This document shows positions 34,731-42,390 of a DNA stretch of 43,638 nt, piece by piece. A model generated the notes under the pieces. It had not been told where the DNA came from, did no database searches, and saw nothing but the letters and a program-made list of their open reading frames with translations. Positions within the stretch are counted from its first letter, which is position 1, and each line of letters starts with the position of its first letter. Origin of the DNA: Flavobacteriaceae bacterium (GTDB lineage Bacteria > Bacteroidota > Bacteroidia > Flavobacteriales > Flavobacteriaceae); NCBI GenBank assembly GCA_029934835.1, contig JAOZLL010000012.1, positions 1 to 43,638 of the forward strand. Reading direction: 5' to 3'. The translations under genes were made by a program, and so were the position numbers.

Positions 34731-35471
34731 ATGGGAAATCTCATAGACATAAGACCCGTTTTAAAAATTAATAACCTAAAAAAGAGTTTTGGTGATAACC
34801 ATGTTCTTAAAGGATTTACAATGGCTTTAAACAAAGGTGAAAACTTGGTAATAATGGGTAAATCTGGGTCGGGTAAATCTGTCATGATAAAATGTTTAGT
34901 GGGCTTAATGCTGCCAGATAGTGGTGAAATTGAGATAATGGGCAATGATATTACAAAATTAAAACAACAGAAATTAGATAATCTACGTACGGAACTCGGT
35001 TTTCTTTTTCAAGGAAGTGCTTTATACGATTCTATGACAGTTCGTGAAAATTTAGAGTTTCCACTACGTACACACAAAGAAAAATATGCAGATTCTGAGA
35101 AATTGGTTCTTGAGGCATTAGAAAATGTAGGACTTGCTGATGCAATTGATTTAATGCCGGCTGAGCTTTCTGGAGGAATGAAAAGGAGAATTGCCTTAGC
35201 AAGAGCCATAATTCTACATCCAAAAATTATTATTTATGATGAACCCACAACAGGTCTTGACCCAATTACTGCAAAAGAAATATTACAATTAATGCGTGAA
35301 ATACAACAAAAACAAGGAGCTTCATCACTTATTATTACGCACGATATAGATTGCTCTAGAGTAATCTCAAACAGAATGATTCTATTAATTGATGGCATTA
35401 ATTATGCTGAAGGAACTTTTAAGGAGTTGTCTTCATCAAAAGATAAAAAGATTCAAGCATTTTTTAAATAG
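34731..35471 (+). CDS. mlaF: MlaF-type ABC transporter ATPase
   Basis: A 246-residue ATPase: Walker A GKSGSGKS at 43-50, Q-loop in FLFQGSALYDSMTV (the SALYDSMTV block is characteristic of MlaF/Ttg2A-type ATPases), signature LSGGM, Walker B IIIYDEP, and H-loop THD. It powers the MlaE-type permease encoded 2 bp upstream. The final segment is short and lacks the C-terminal extension of E. coli MlaF that meets MlaB, in keeping with the absence of mlaB. Confidence 0.93.
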   Translation: MGNLIDIRPVLKINNLKKSFGDNHVLKGFTMALNKGENLVIMGKSGSGKSVMIKCLVGLMLPDSGEIEIMGNDITKLKQQKLDNLRTELGFLFQGSALYDSMTVRENLEFPLRTHKEKYADSEKLVLEALENVGLADAIDLMPAELSGGMKRRIALARAIILHPKIIIYDEPTTGLDPITAKEILQLMREIQQKQGASSLIITHDIDCSRVISNRMILLIDGINYAEGTFKELSSSKDKKIQAFFK

Positions 35472-35522
35472 TGCTTGCCAGAGAATGTCGATATTTACTA
35501 ACAAAAACTAAATAGTAAAGTC

Positions 35523-35606
35523 ATGAAACGAACATGTCCTATTTTGACACAAAAGGAAATGATTAGTAGCGAACACCATGTGTTACTGCTAAAAAATAAA
35601 TTTTAA
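35523..35606 (+). CDS. Candidate 27-residue small protein
   Basis: An ATG-started frame of 27 codons (starts MKRTCPILTQ, ends LLLKNKF, TAA) fills most of the spacer between the ATPase and MCE genes. It stops 4 bp before the MCE start codon, which would allow translational coupling. There is one Cys and no membrane segment. Chance occurrence is quite possible; spacing is the only argument. Confidence 0.25.
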   Translation: MKRTCPILTQKEMISSEHHVLLLKNKF

Positions 35607-35610
35607 ACAC

Positions 35611-36588
35611 ATGAAAAAATCAAATACACAAAAAATAAATCTTGGTTTATTTGTTATAATTAGTACACTTATATTAGTTTCTGCACTTTATTTTATTGGA
35701 AACAGACAGAATCTTTTTGGAAAAACCTTTAGAATACATGTTGTTTTTAATAATGTTATCGGTTTGCAATTAGGTAATAACGTTAGATACTCTGGTATTA
35801 ATGTGGGTACGGTAAAAAAAATAACAATGATAAATGACACTACCATTTGTGTAGATATGCTTATTGAGGATAAAATTTTAAAACATTTAAAAAAGAATGC
35901 TGTGGCTACCATTGGTTCTGATGGTTTAGTTGGGAGTATGATTATTAATATAACTCCAAATAAAGGTACTTCAAAACAACTAATTGATGGTGATACTATT
36001 TCATCATATAGTCGGATTTCTACAGATGATATGCTAACTACTTTAAACAACACCAATGAAAATGCCGCTATTTTAACAGCAGACTTATTAAAAATAACTA
36101 CTGCAATTAATCGAGGTGAAGGTACTCTAGGATTGTTAATTAATGATACTGAAATGGCATCAGACTTTAAACAAACTATTCTACATTTAAAAACGGCAAG
36201 TAGTGGTGCTTCAAAAACAATAGATGAATTAAATAAGATAATTGCATCAATAAAATATGATAAAAGCGTAGCTGCTGTACTCTTAAGTGATTCAATTTAT
36301 GCAGATAAAATGAAATCTGTCATTACTAATTTAGAAAAATCAAGTATAGAAATTGATACTGTATTAACTAATATTAATGAAGTTGTTCTAGGTATTCAAA
36401 AAGGAAAAGGATCATTAAATTACATGATTAATGACACCATACTTATAAAAGATATCGATGATATTGTAAAAAATATTAAAGAAGGAAGTATTCGTTTAAA
36501 TGAGGATTTAGAAGCCTTAAAACACAACATATTTTTTAGAGGATATTTTAAGAAGTTAGAAAAACAAAAAAAGGAAAGAAAAAAATAA
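35611..36588 (+). CDS. mlaD: MlaD/MCE-domain lipid-binding protein
   Basis: A 325-residue protein with one N-terminal membrane anchor (about 10-30), an MCE domain at about 38-117 (FNNVIGLQLGNNVRYSGINVG, then a V-x-I-G-x-D-G-L-V-G loop region), and a long helical C-terminal part with repeats of GEGTLGLLIND and GKGSLNYMINDT types (near 166-176 and 263-275). The helices should extend across the periplasm as in other long MCE proteins. Third component of the MlaE/MlaF transporter. It ends with a strongly basic tail KKLEKQKKERKK. Confidence 0.9.
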   Translation: MKKSNTQKINLGLFVIISTLILVSALYFIGNRQNLFGKTFRIHVVFNNVIGLQLGNNVRYSGINVGTVKKITMINDTTICVDMLIEDKILKHLKKNAVATIGSDGLVGSMIINITPNKGTSKQLIDGDTISSYSRISTDDMLTTLNNTNENAAILTADLLKITTAINRGEGTLGLLINDTEMASDFKQTILHLKTASSGASKTIDELNKIIASIKYDKSVAAVLLSDSIYADKMKSVITNLEKSSIEIDTVLTNINEVVLGIQKGKGSLNYMINDTILIKDIDDIVKNIKEGSIRLNEDLEALKHNIFFRGYFKKLEKQKKERKK

Positions 36589-36625
36589 CAGTGATAAGAA
36601 TCATTGGTTAAGCTGACGCAAGTCA

Positions 36626-36657
36626 TTGATTAAAGCTTGTTCGCACATATACCTTTG
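36626..36657 (+). promoter_or_regulatory. Promoter of the 36724 gene (TTG-N21-TACCTTTG)
   Basis: TTG at 36626-36628 is followed after 21 bp by TACCTTTG (36650-36657), both boxes of the Bacteroidota vegetative promoter. Predicted leader about 60 nt. It implies that the 127-residue membrane protein can be expressed apart from the MCE operon. Confidence 0.6.
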
Positions 36658-36723
36658 AAACGCTATAAAATATAATTTGAATAAATTTATAAATAAAACT
36701 AGTGACCAACTAAACTCAAACAA

Positions 36724-37107
36724 ATGGAAAAAAAGAACAAAATTATCCAAGTTTACGCAGTTATTATTTGTGTAGTAGCAGTCATCACCTTTATAATATC
36801 TGTATCAAGTATCGTATCTGCTGCAATAGATCGTACGGATCCTTTATATACAGGTCGATTCGAACAAAAACTAGCATCATTTGAAAATTTTAAAATGGAT
36901 GTCCTTAAAACAACTCAAAAGGATCAAGCCTTTATTCCTGATGATGAAACCATAAACGGAATGTATGAAGCTGCTAAAGAAAATAAAATTATGACAGTAC
37001 AACACCAAACTTTCCGTACGATGATAGTAAGTAGCCTGATTATTATTATAAGTCTTATACTCTTTGGTGTACATTGGTGGTTAATGAGAAAAATGGGAAA
37101 AGAATGA
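36724..37107 (+). CDS. Two-helix membrane protein, unknown function
   Basis: A 127-residue protein with membrane helices at about 9-33 and 101-119, and a 65-residue loop between them (DPLYTGRFEQKLASFENFKMDVLK, then PDDETINGMYEAAKENK). A hairpin topology with the loop in the periplasm is likely. I do not recognise a named family. It follows the MCE gene but has its own predicted promoter and is closed by a strong terminator 99 bp downstream. Confidence 0.72.
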   Translation: MEKKNKIIQVYAVIICVVAVITFIISVSSIVSAAIDRTDPLYTGRFEQKLASFENFKMDVLKTTQKDQAFIPDDETINGMYEAAKENKIMTVQHQTFRTMIVSSLIIIISLILFGVHWWLMRKMGKE

Positions 37108-37128
37108 TGTAAAAAATGCAAAACTTAT

Positions 37129-37151
37129 AAACCTTAGGTCGAACTCAGGTT
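37129..37151. repeat. Dispersed hairpin repeat, copy 2
   Basis: Reverse complement of the element at 20792-20813, with one extra base between the halves: AAACCTTAGG then TCGAACTCAGGTT. It lies between the stop of the 36724 gene and its terminator. Confidence 0.65.
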
Positions 37152-37205
37152 ATAAATATAACAACATTAGCTCAGATAAAGAGTTTACCAGGAACTAAAG
37201 AAATT

Positions 37206-37238
37206 AAAAACCACAAACATGAGATGTTTGTGGTTTTT
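37206..37238 (+). terminator. Intrinsic terminator of the MCE region
   Basis: A 15-bp stem, AAAAACCACAAACAT (37206-37220) with ATGTTTGTGGTTTTT (37224-37238), a 3-nt GAG loop and a continuing T-run. One of the strongest terminators in the window. Confidence 0.88.
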
Positions 37239-37657
37239 TTTAATAGAGATAAAATGACAATTAATTAATCATTGTATTGTTAATAAAATAAAAAAACGGA
37301 TAAAAAAACTCTAAAGAATAGATTTTTTTTTGCATTAAATAAAATAGAAATCATTCAAGCTATTTATAAGAGTAAATAAAAGCAGTTTATTTCTTTGTTC
37401 TTTTCAACTTTAAAATTTATATCTTTTTTTTTATTTCATTAACATTTAGTGGTGGAAGTAAAATATTATTAAATGGTGTATTCTCTGCATATTATGAGTT
37501 TAAGGGATAGAATCCCTTTATTACCAATATAATGTTCTAAATTATTTCAAATTATATATTAAATTTACTAAAGAATTTGTCAAAAAAGTATTAATTTTAT
37601 TCATTCTCCTAAACTAGGATTTGAATGGTCATTTATTTTAAATTATCAATATAAACT
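37239..37657. other. 420-bp non-coding spacer before the histidine kinase
   Basis: Very AT-rich with long A and T runs. It has one small perfect hairpin, AAGGGAT-AGA-ATCCCTT (37502-37518), without a T-tract. I find neither a full TTG/TAnnTTTG pair nor a GG-N10-GC sigma-54 site, and no convincing small gene. The closest promoter-like string is TAGGATTTG (37615-37623), one base too long between TA and TTTG. Confidence 0.5.
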
Positions 37658-38758
37658 ATGGAATCCTTAATTTCAGCTGAAGATAAATTAAAAGAGCGAA
37701 TCAAAGAACTTCATTGTCTATATGAAGTTTCTTCTATAATAATAAATTGCGATTATAAGAATATACAGCATTGTTTACATAAGATTACAATTTGTTTGAA
37801 AAATTCTTTGTTATATAATAATCAGGCATATATTGAAATCAAAACGAAAGATATTACCGTTGTTTCAGATACTTTGCCAAAAAATATAGTAAGCATAACT
37901 TCTCCAATTTATGTATTTAACAAAAAAGAAGGAGAATTGAAAGCCGGATATGATAGTAAACTATTTGAAGAAAGTGATTTTTTACAGGAAGAAATTCCAT
38001 TGCTTACGAAAGTTGGACTAGAAATAGGAGGTATTCTAGAGCGTAAAAGAAATAAAGAAAATGAAGCGCTATTAGAAAGAAAAGTCCAGCGAGTAGATAG
38101 AATTAGTATTTTAGGAGAAATTTCAGCTGGTATTGCACATGAATTAAATACTCCTTTAGCTAATATTCTTGGTTTTGCAGAGTTACTAAAGAGCAAAGTT
38201 AAAACAGATTCTCAAGAGTTTAACGACATTGTTAAAATTATTAATAGTGCTATTTTTTCAAGGGAAGTAGTGAAAAAATTGATGTTTTTTGCATGTGAAA
38301 TGCCACAGCAAATGGCAATTGTTAATATTAATGAAGTAATTGCAGATGCTATTACTTTGTTAAAGCCAACATTTAAAAAGAGCGATATAAATTATACTCT
38401 CAATTTTAGCAATCCAAAAATAGAATTTAAATTGGATTCCATTCAACTTACTCAAGTTGTTTTTAATCTTATATTAAATGCAATTTATTTTTCACAACTT
38501 GGTGGTAACATACATATTGAAGTATCAAAAGGTAAAACAGGACTATCAATTAGTATTTTTGATGAGGGAACTGGCATTAAAAGTAGTATTTCAAAAAAAA
38601 TATTTAACCCTTTTTATACAACTAAACCTGTTGGTGATGGTGCAGGGTTAGGGTTAAGCGTTGTTCATGGTATAATTAAAAGCCATAAAGGTACAATTAT
38701 ACACAAACCAAATAAACCAAAAGGAACTATCTTCATTGTTAATTTACCAAATTTATAA
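37658..38758 (+). CDS. Soluble sensor histidine kinase
   Basis: A 366-residue cytoplasmic kinase without membrane segments. Residues 1-125 form a sensor region with a GAF-like outline (IKELHCLYEVSSIII at the start), unrecognised otherwise. The HisKA dimerisation helix carries the phospho-acceptor His161 in GIAHELNTPL. The ATPase domain has N-box FNLILNA (269-275), G1 DEGTGI (302-307) and G2 GDGAGLGLSVVHG (326-338). Its stop is 4 bp before the NtrC-type regulator gene, surely its partner. Being soluble, it should sense an internal signal; the downstream glutamate dehydrogenase suggests nitrogen or carbon status, which is inference. Confidence 0.92.
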   Translation: MESLISAEDKLKERIKELHCLYEVSSIIINCDYKNIQHCLHKITICLKNSLLYNNQAYIEIKTKDITVVSDTLPKNIVSITSPIYVFNKKEGELKAGYDSKLFEESDFLQEEIPLLTKVGLEIGGILERKRNKENEALLERKVQRVDRISILGEISAGIAHELNTPLANILGFAELLKSKVKTDSQEFNDIVKIINSAIFSREVVKKLMFFACEMPQQMAIVNINEVIADAITLLKPTFKKSDINYTLNFSNPKIEFKLDSIQLTQVVFNLILNAIYFSQLGGNIHIEVSKGKTGLSISIFDEGTGIKSSISKKIFNPFYTTKPVGDGAGLGLSVVHGIIKSHKGTIIHKPNKPKGTIFIVNLPNL

Positions 38759-38762
38759 AAGG

Positions 38763-40091
38763 ATGAGCTTACACAAGGAAAACATATTAATTGTAGATGA
38801 TGATGTCAACATATTAGAGCTTATACAAAGGCATTTACAATCATTAAATTACCACAGTTATAAAGCAATTTCAGTAAAAGAAGCAATACAGATTTTGAAA
38901 GATACTAAAATTGATTTGTTAATTACTGACCTAAGGATGCCTGAAGTCGATGGTTTTCAATTAATTAAATATGTTTCAGAACATTATCCTGAACTACCTA
39001 AATTAGTTGTTACGGGTTATCCCTCATTAAACGAAGCATTAAATGTAATGAAATCTGGGGCTATTGATTATCTCGTAAAACCTTTTACAAAAGAGGAATT
39101 AAGAGCAGCAGTGTTAAAACCTTTTAAAGAAAGAGAAGCTAAAAAATTTATTGGTGGTAAATCGCAAAACAATATTTTATCAAAAACTTATGGTGATTTA
39201 ATTGGAAATTCAAAAGCACTTAAAAGAGCAACTGAAATTGTTGAAAGAGTTAAAAACAACAAGGCAACAATATTTATATATGGAGAAAGTGGTACGGGAA
39301 AAGAATTAATAGCCCGTGCTATTCATTATAAGGGAAAATTTGCAAGAGCACCCTTTGTTGCTGTGAATTGTGCTGCTATTCCTGATAATTTGTTAGAATC
39401 TGAGCTTTTCGGATATGTAAAAGGTGCTTTTACTGGCGCTGATAACAATAGGATTGGTTTTTTTCAAGCAGCAAATAATGGTACTATATTTTTGGATGAA
39501 ATAGGCAGTGCTTCTTTAGCTGTACAAGCACGCTTATTGCGTGTATTGCAAGAAAAAGAGGTAACCCGAATAGGGTCACAAAAAATTGAAAAATTAGATG
39601 TCAGGATTATTTCAGCTACCAATGTTAATTTAGAAGAACTCATTGAAAAAAAATTGTTTAGGGAAGATTTGTTTTACCGACTTACAGTTGTTCATATAAA
39701 TGTCCCTCCTCTTAGAGAAAGAAAGTCCGACATCCCTCTTTTGGTTGAAAAATTTTTATTTAAATATGGTGTTGAGTATAAAGATAAATACGTAAAAATA
39801 TCTCAAGAAGCAATGGAGGTTTTAAAACGGGGTCACTGGCCAGGTAATATTCGAGAACTCGAAAACATAATACAGCAGGCTGTTATCATGTGTGAAAGAA
39901 ATGTTGAAATAAAAGACTTGCCTGAACAACTCAAATATAAAATTGATTTCTCTAGTTCTGCACTTCTACCTCTTAAAGATGTTGAAAAGAATCATATTAT
40001 TAAAGTTTTAGCAGCAACCAATAACAATAAGTCAAAAGCAGCTGAAATTCTTCAAATAGACCGTAAGACACTTGGTAAAAAAATTCAATAA
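38763..40091 (+). CDS. NtrC-type sigma-54 activating response regulator
   Basis: 442 residues from the start I choose (MSLHKENILIVDDD). The longer frame from 38736 overlaps the kinase and adds nine residues outside the receiver fold. Receiver domain about 5-120: acidic pocket Asp11-13, phospho-acceptor Asp56 in ITDLRMP, Lys in LVKPF. AAA+ domain about 146-375: Walker A GESGTGKE, intact GAFTGA loop that contacts sigma-54, Walker B GTIFLDEIG, and the WPGNIRELEN sensor-II block. C-terminal Fis-type helix-turn-helix (NNKSKAAEILQIDRKTLGKK). All parts are intact. Its likely targets are the direct repeats at 40115-40144 and the promoter at 40230-40246. Confidence 0.93.
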   Translation: MSLHKENILIVDDDVNILELIQRHLQSLNYHSYKAISVKEAIQILKDTKIDLLITDLRMPEVDGFQLIKYVSEHYPELPKLVVTGYPSLNEALNVMKSGAIDYLVKPFTKEELRAAVLKPFKEREAKKFIGGKSQNNILSKTYGDLIGNSKALKRATEIVERVKNNKATIFIYGESGTGKELIARAIHYKGKFARAPFVAVNCAAIPDNLLESELFGYVKGAFTGADNNRIGFFQAANNGTIFLDEIGSASLAVQARLLRVLQEKEVTRIGSQKIEKLDVRIISATNVNLEELIEKKLFREDLFYRLTVVHINVPPLRERKSDIPLLVEKFLFKYGVEYKDKYVKISQEAMEVLKRGHWPGNIRELENIIQQAVIMCERNVEIKDLPEQLKYKIDFSSSALLPLKDVEKNHIIKVLAATNNNKSKAAEILQIDRKTLGKKIQ

Positions 40092-40114
40092 TATTCATTT
40101 TGAATAGTGTGGAA

Positions 40115-40144
40115 TATCTACCCAACTGAGTATTATCTACCCAA
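40115..40144 (+). promoter_or_regulatory. Direct repeats, probable activator binding sites (UAS)
   Basis: Two identical copies of TATCTACCCAA (40115-40125 and 40134-40144), 19 bp apart start to start, so on nearly the same DNA face. They lie about 100 bp upstream of the sigma-54 promoter, the usual place for enhancers bound by NtrC-type regulators. A further inverted pair, ATAGTGTG (40104-40111) and CACACTAT (40184-40191), brackets them. Binding by the 38763 regulator is inferred from position. Confidence 0.6.
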
Positions 40145-40229
40145 TAGATTTTTTATTGATATAAAAAAATAAACTGTAAGTATCACACTATCAAGATCAT
40201 GTTAAGTGGCTAATATTTATAATTCTTTC

Positions 40230-40246
40230 TGGTACAAGAGTTGCGT
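40230..40246 (+). promoter_or_regulatory. Sigma-54 (-24/-12) promoter
   Basis: TGGTACA, 4 bp, then TTGCG: the invariant GG (40231-40232) and GC (40243-40244) are exactly 10 bp apart, and the flanking bases fit TGGCAC-N5-TTGC with one mismatch. Transcription should begin near 40256, 19 nt before the 40275 gene. It sits 138 bp after the sigma-54 activator gene. Confidence 0.78.
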
Positions 40247-40274
40247 ATAATAAAGAAATTTAAATATTACCATT

Positions 40275-40463
40275 ATGAAAACAATTGATAGTAGTTTATG
40301 TGCAACATGTATTTATAGAAAATCATGTGCATTAACTGAAAGTAAACGATTTATTTGGTCGTGTAGTGAGTTTGATTCTGATGAATCACATCGACACGAG
40401 GAACCTGAAATTAAAAAACCTAATGCAATTAAAAAACCTAAATTAGAATTAATTCTAAAATAA
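40275..40463 (+). CDS. Small four-cysteine protein
   Basis: A 62-residue protein with Cys9, Cys12, Cys18 and Cys30 (C-x2-C-x5-C-x11-C, ending WSCSEF) in its first half. The second half is charged and low in complexity, with KKPNAIKKPKLE. The spacing could hold zinc or an iron-sulfur centre. I recall similar short proteins in other Bacteroidota but no assigned function. It is the first gene after the sigma-54 promoter and 5 bp before glutamate dehydrogenase, so the two are co-expressed. It may be a redox or metal-dependent modulator of that pathway; this is inference. Confidence 0.8.
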   Translation: MKTIDSSLCATCIYRKSCALTESKRFIWSCSEFDSDESHRHEEPEIKKPNAIKKPKLELILK

Positions 40464-40468
40464 AAATT

Positions 40469-41749
40469 ATGCAGACAAAAGAGGCAAAATTGAAAAGAGG
40501 TATGTTTCAAAATGTAATGAAACAGTTCAATGCAGTGGCAGACTTAATAGAGCTAAACGAGAGTATAAGAAAAATATTGGAGGCTACTAATAATGAAATA
40601 GTTATTCACTTTCCTGTTAAAATGGATAATGGTGAAGTTAAAGTGTTTACAGGTTATCGAGTGCAGCATAATAATGCTTTAGGACCTTACAAAGGAGGGC
40701 TTCGCTATCACGAAACAACTGATACGGACTCTGTAAAAGCATTGGCAATGTGGATGACTTGGAAAACTTCTCTAGTAGGCTTACCATTCGGAGGTGCAAA
40801 AGGAGGAATTAAATTGAATCCTTCAAATTATTCAAAAGAAGAATTAGAGCGTATTACAAGACGTTTTGTATTTGCTTTAGGAGATAATATTGGACCCGAA
40901 CATGATATTCCTGCTCCTGATGTAAATACAAATTCTCAAATGATGGCTTGGATTTCAGATACTTATATGTCAACCAGAACACCTTCTGAACGTTCTAATT
41001 ATCAACATGTTGTTACCGGAAAACCTGTAGGATCAGGAGGTTTGGAAGGTAGAGATAGAGCAACTGGATATGGTGTGTATTTAACTATTAAATATTGGAC
41101 CAAGAATAATAATGTTAGCTTAAAAGGGAAAAAATTTATTGTACAAGGTTTTGGAAATGTAGGTTATTGGACCTCTCATTTTTTAGAAAAAGATGGTGCC
41201 ATATTAGTAGGTGTGCAAGATGCCTTTGGAAGTATCGCTTACGGAAAGGGAATTCAAGTTGAAAAACTTCAGGAATATATTCAATATAATAAAGGAAGTA
41301 TTGTAAATTATCCTAATGCTCAATCTATACAAAGTGATGATTTTTATGCATTGAGTTGTGACATTTGTATTCCTGCTGCATTAGGAAATCAAATCACGGA
41401 AGAAAATGCGTATAAAATAAAAGCTTTCTTAGTTGCAGAAGGAGCCAACGGGCCTACTTCTGTTGAAGGGGAACAGATTTTATTAGAAAAAGGTATAGCA
41501 GTAATTCCCGATATATTATGTAATGCAGGAGGTGTCATAGCAAGTTATTTTGAGTGGCTTCAAAATAAACATGGTGAATTATGGGAATTGGAAGACGTTT
41601 TAGTTAAATTAGAAAAAAAATTACACAAATCATTTGATAAAGTTGTAGAGGTTTCGAGAAAAAGAAATGTTGATATGCGAACAGCAGCATATATTATAGC
41701 TATTGAACGCATTGAACAGTCTTATCTTCAAAGAGGTATTTTCCCTTAA
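40469..41749 (+). CDS. gdhA: Glutamate dehydrogenase (Glu/Leu/Phe/Val family)
   Basis: A 426-residue enzyme interconverting glutamate with 2-oxoglutarate and ammonia using NAD(P). Substrate-site Lys75 (PYKGGLRYH), Lys99 and catalytic Lys111 (GGAKGGI), and Asp151 (PAPDVNT), are present. The Rossmann domain begins at VQGFGNVG near 226-233. Length fits the hexameric short type seen in Bacillus (RocG/GudB) and archaea, often catabolic; cofactor preference is not certain. Second gene of a sigma-54-driven operon, closed by a hairpin at 41900. The specificity might include other amino acids of the family. Confidence 0.9.
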   Translation: MQTKEAKLKRGMFQNVMKQFNAVADLIELNESIRKILEATNNEIVIHFPVKMDNGEVKVFTGYRVQHNNALGPYKGGLRYHETTDTDSVKALAMWMTWKTSLVGLPFGGAKGGIKLNPSNYSKEELERITRRFVFALGDNIGPEHDIPAPDVNTNSQMMAWISDTYMSTRTPSERSNYQHVVTGKPVGSGGLEGRDRATGYGVYLTIKYWTKNNNVSLKGKKFIVQGFGNVGYWTSHFLEKDGAILVGVQDAFGSIAYGKGIQVEKLQEYIQYNKGSIVNYPNAQSIQSDDFYALSCDICIPAALGNQITEENAYKIKAFLVAEGANGPTSVEGEQILLEKGIAVIPDILCNAGGVIASYFEWLQNKHGELWELEDVLVKLEKKLHKSFDKVVEVSRKRNVDMRTAAYIIAIERIEQSYLQRGIFP

Positions 41750-41899
41750 TATTAATTTAACCTAAATACAACCATAGATACAATATACTATTAATATTTA
41801 TATGAGATCAAAAGGAAAGTAGGATACTTGTTTTAATTAAAGAGTTCCTATTTAAATTAACAAACTACAAATGTTGTAAAGATATACTGAGAATATTAT

Positions 41900-41942
41900 A
41901 ATAAAACATAACAACATGAATAACAGGTTGTTATGTTTTATT
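41900..41942. terminator. Bidirectional terminator between glutamate dehydrogenase and ssrA
   Basis: A 16-bp perfect stem, AATAAAACATAACAAC (41900-41915) with GTTGTTATGTTTTATT (41927-41942), and an 11-nt loop. It lies directly beyond the tmRNA 3' end on the minus strand and 150 bp after the dehydrogenase stop. The other 150 bp (41750-41899) show nothing else. Confidence 0.85.
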
Positions 41943-41946
41943 TTAG

Positions 41947-42338
41947 TGGAGACGGAGGGAATCGAACCCTCGTCCAAACGAGCAACCAAATTGCTTTCTA
42001 CATGTATAGTTTTTGTTTAATTTTCGACCTTGAGATGACCAAAAACCGCCCACTCAAAGCTTATTTTCTTTAATTTCGGATCGGAATCGAAACGCTTCTG
42101 AACCTATGTTTACTTTTACGATGTCTCTAGACTGACCGCCGTAAACCAAGGCTTTCAAGAGACATTTAGCCTTCTGACCTGGTCAGAATGGGCTCAAATC
42201 CTACTATAATTCGGATTAAGCAGCTAAAGCGTAGTTATTCTCGCCGTTTAAAAGTTGAAAATGATTTTTACGAGTGCTTTTTCATTACTCGACATGCTTA
42301 CAACTTGTCTGACCTCGCTGTCAAAACCGGTCGTCCCC
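41947..42338 (-). ncRNA. ssrA: Transfer-messenger RNA (tmRNA)
   Basis: Rescues stalled ribosomes. The 5' end GGGGACGACCGGTTTTGACAG (the 5' acceptor strand GGGGAC at 42338-42333) pairs with GTCTCC near the 3' end. A T-arm with GGTTCGATTCCCTCC precedes it. The tag frame runs 42245-42216 and encodes GENNYALAA then TAA, giving (A)GENNYALAA with the alanine from tmRNA itself. The genome has CTA rather than CCA after the discriminator base, so the 3' CCA must be added after transcription. Ends are set by the acceptor pairing. Confidence 0.93.
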
Positions 42339-42351
42339 ATTATAGAATTTG

Positions 42352-42387
42352 CAAAAATACATGATTTTTACAGTATAATACTAACAA
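42352..42387 (-). promoter_or_regulatory. Possible ssrA promoter
   Basis: On the minus strand TTG (42385-42387), 25 bp, then TATTTTTG (42352-42359), a match to TAnnTTTG with a spacer slightly longer than usual. The -7 box is 13 bp before the mature 5' end, consistent with a short processed leader. Confidence 0.42.
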
Positions 42388-42390
42388 ATA

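Noticed and set aside
36606-36619. GG-N10-GC string as a second sigma-54 promoter
   Set aside because: Flanking bases (TTGGTTA, ACGCA) fit the -24/-12 consensus poorly, and a full vegetative promoter lies just downstream.
37502-37518. AAGGGAT-AGA-ATCCCTT hairpin as a terminator
   Set aside because: There is no following T-run and no gene ends nearby; left as an unexplained element within the spacer.
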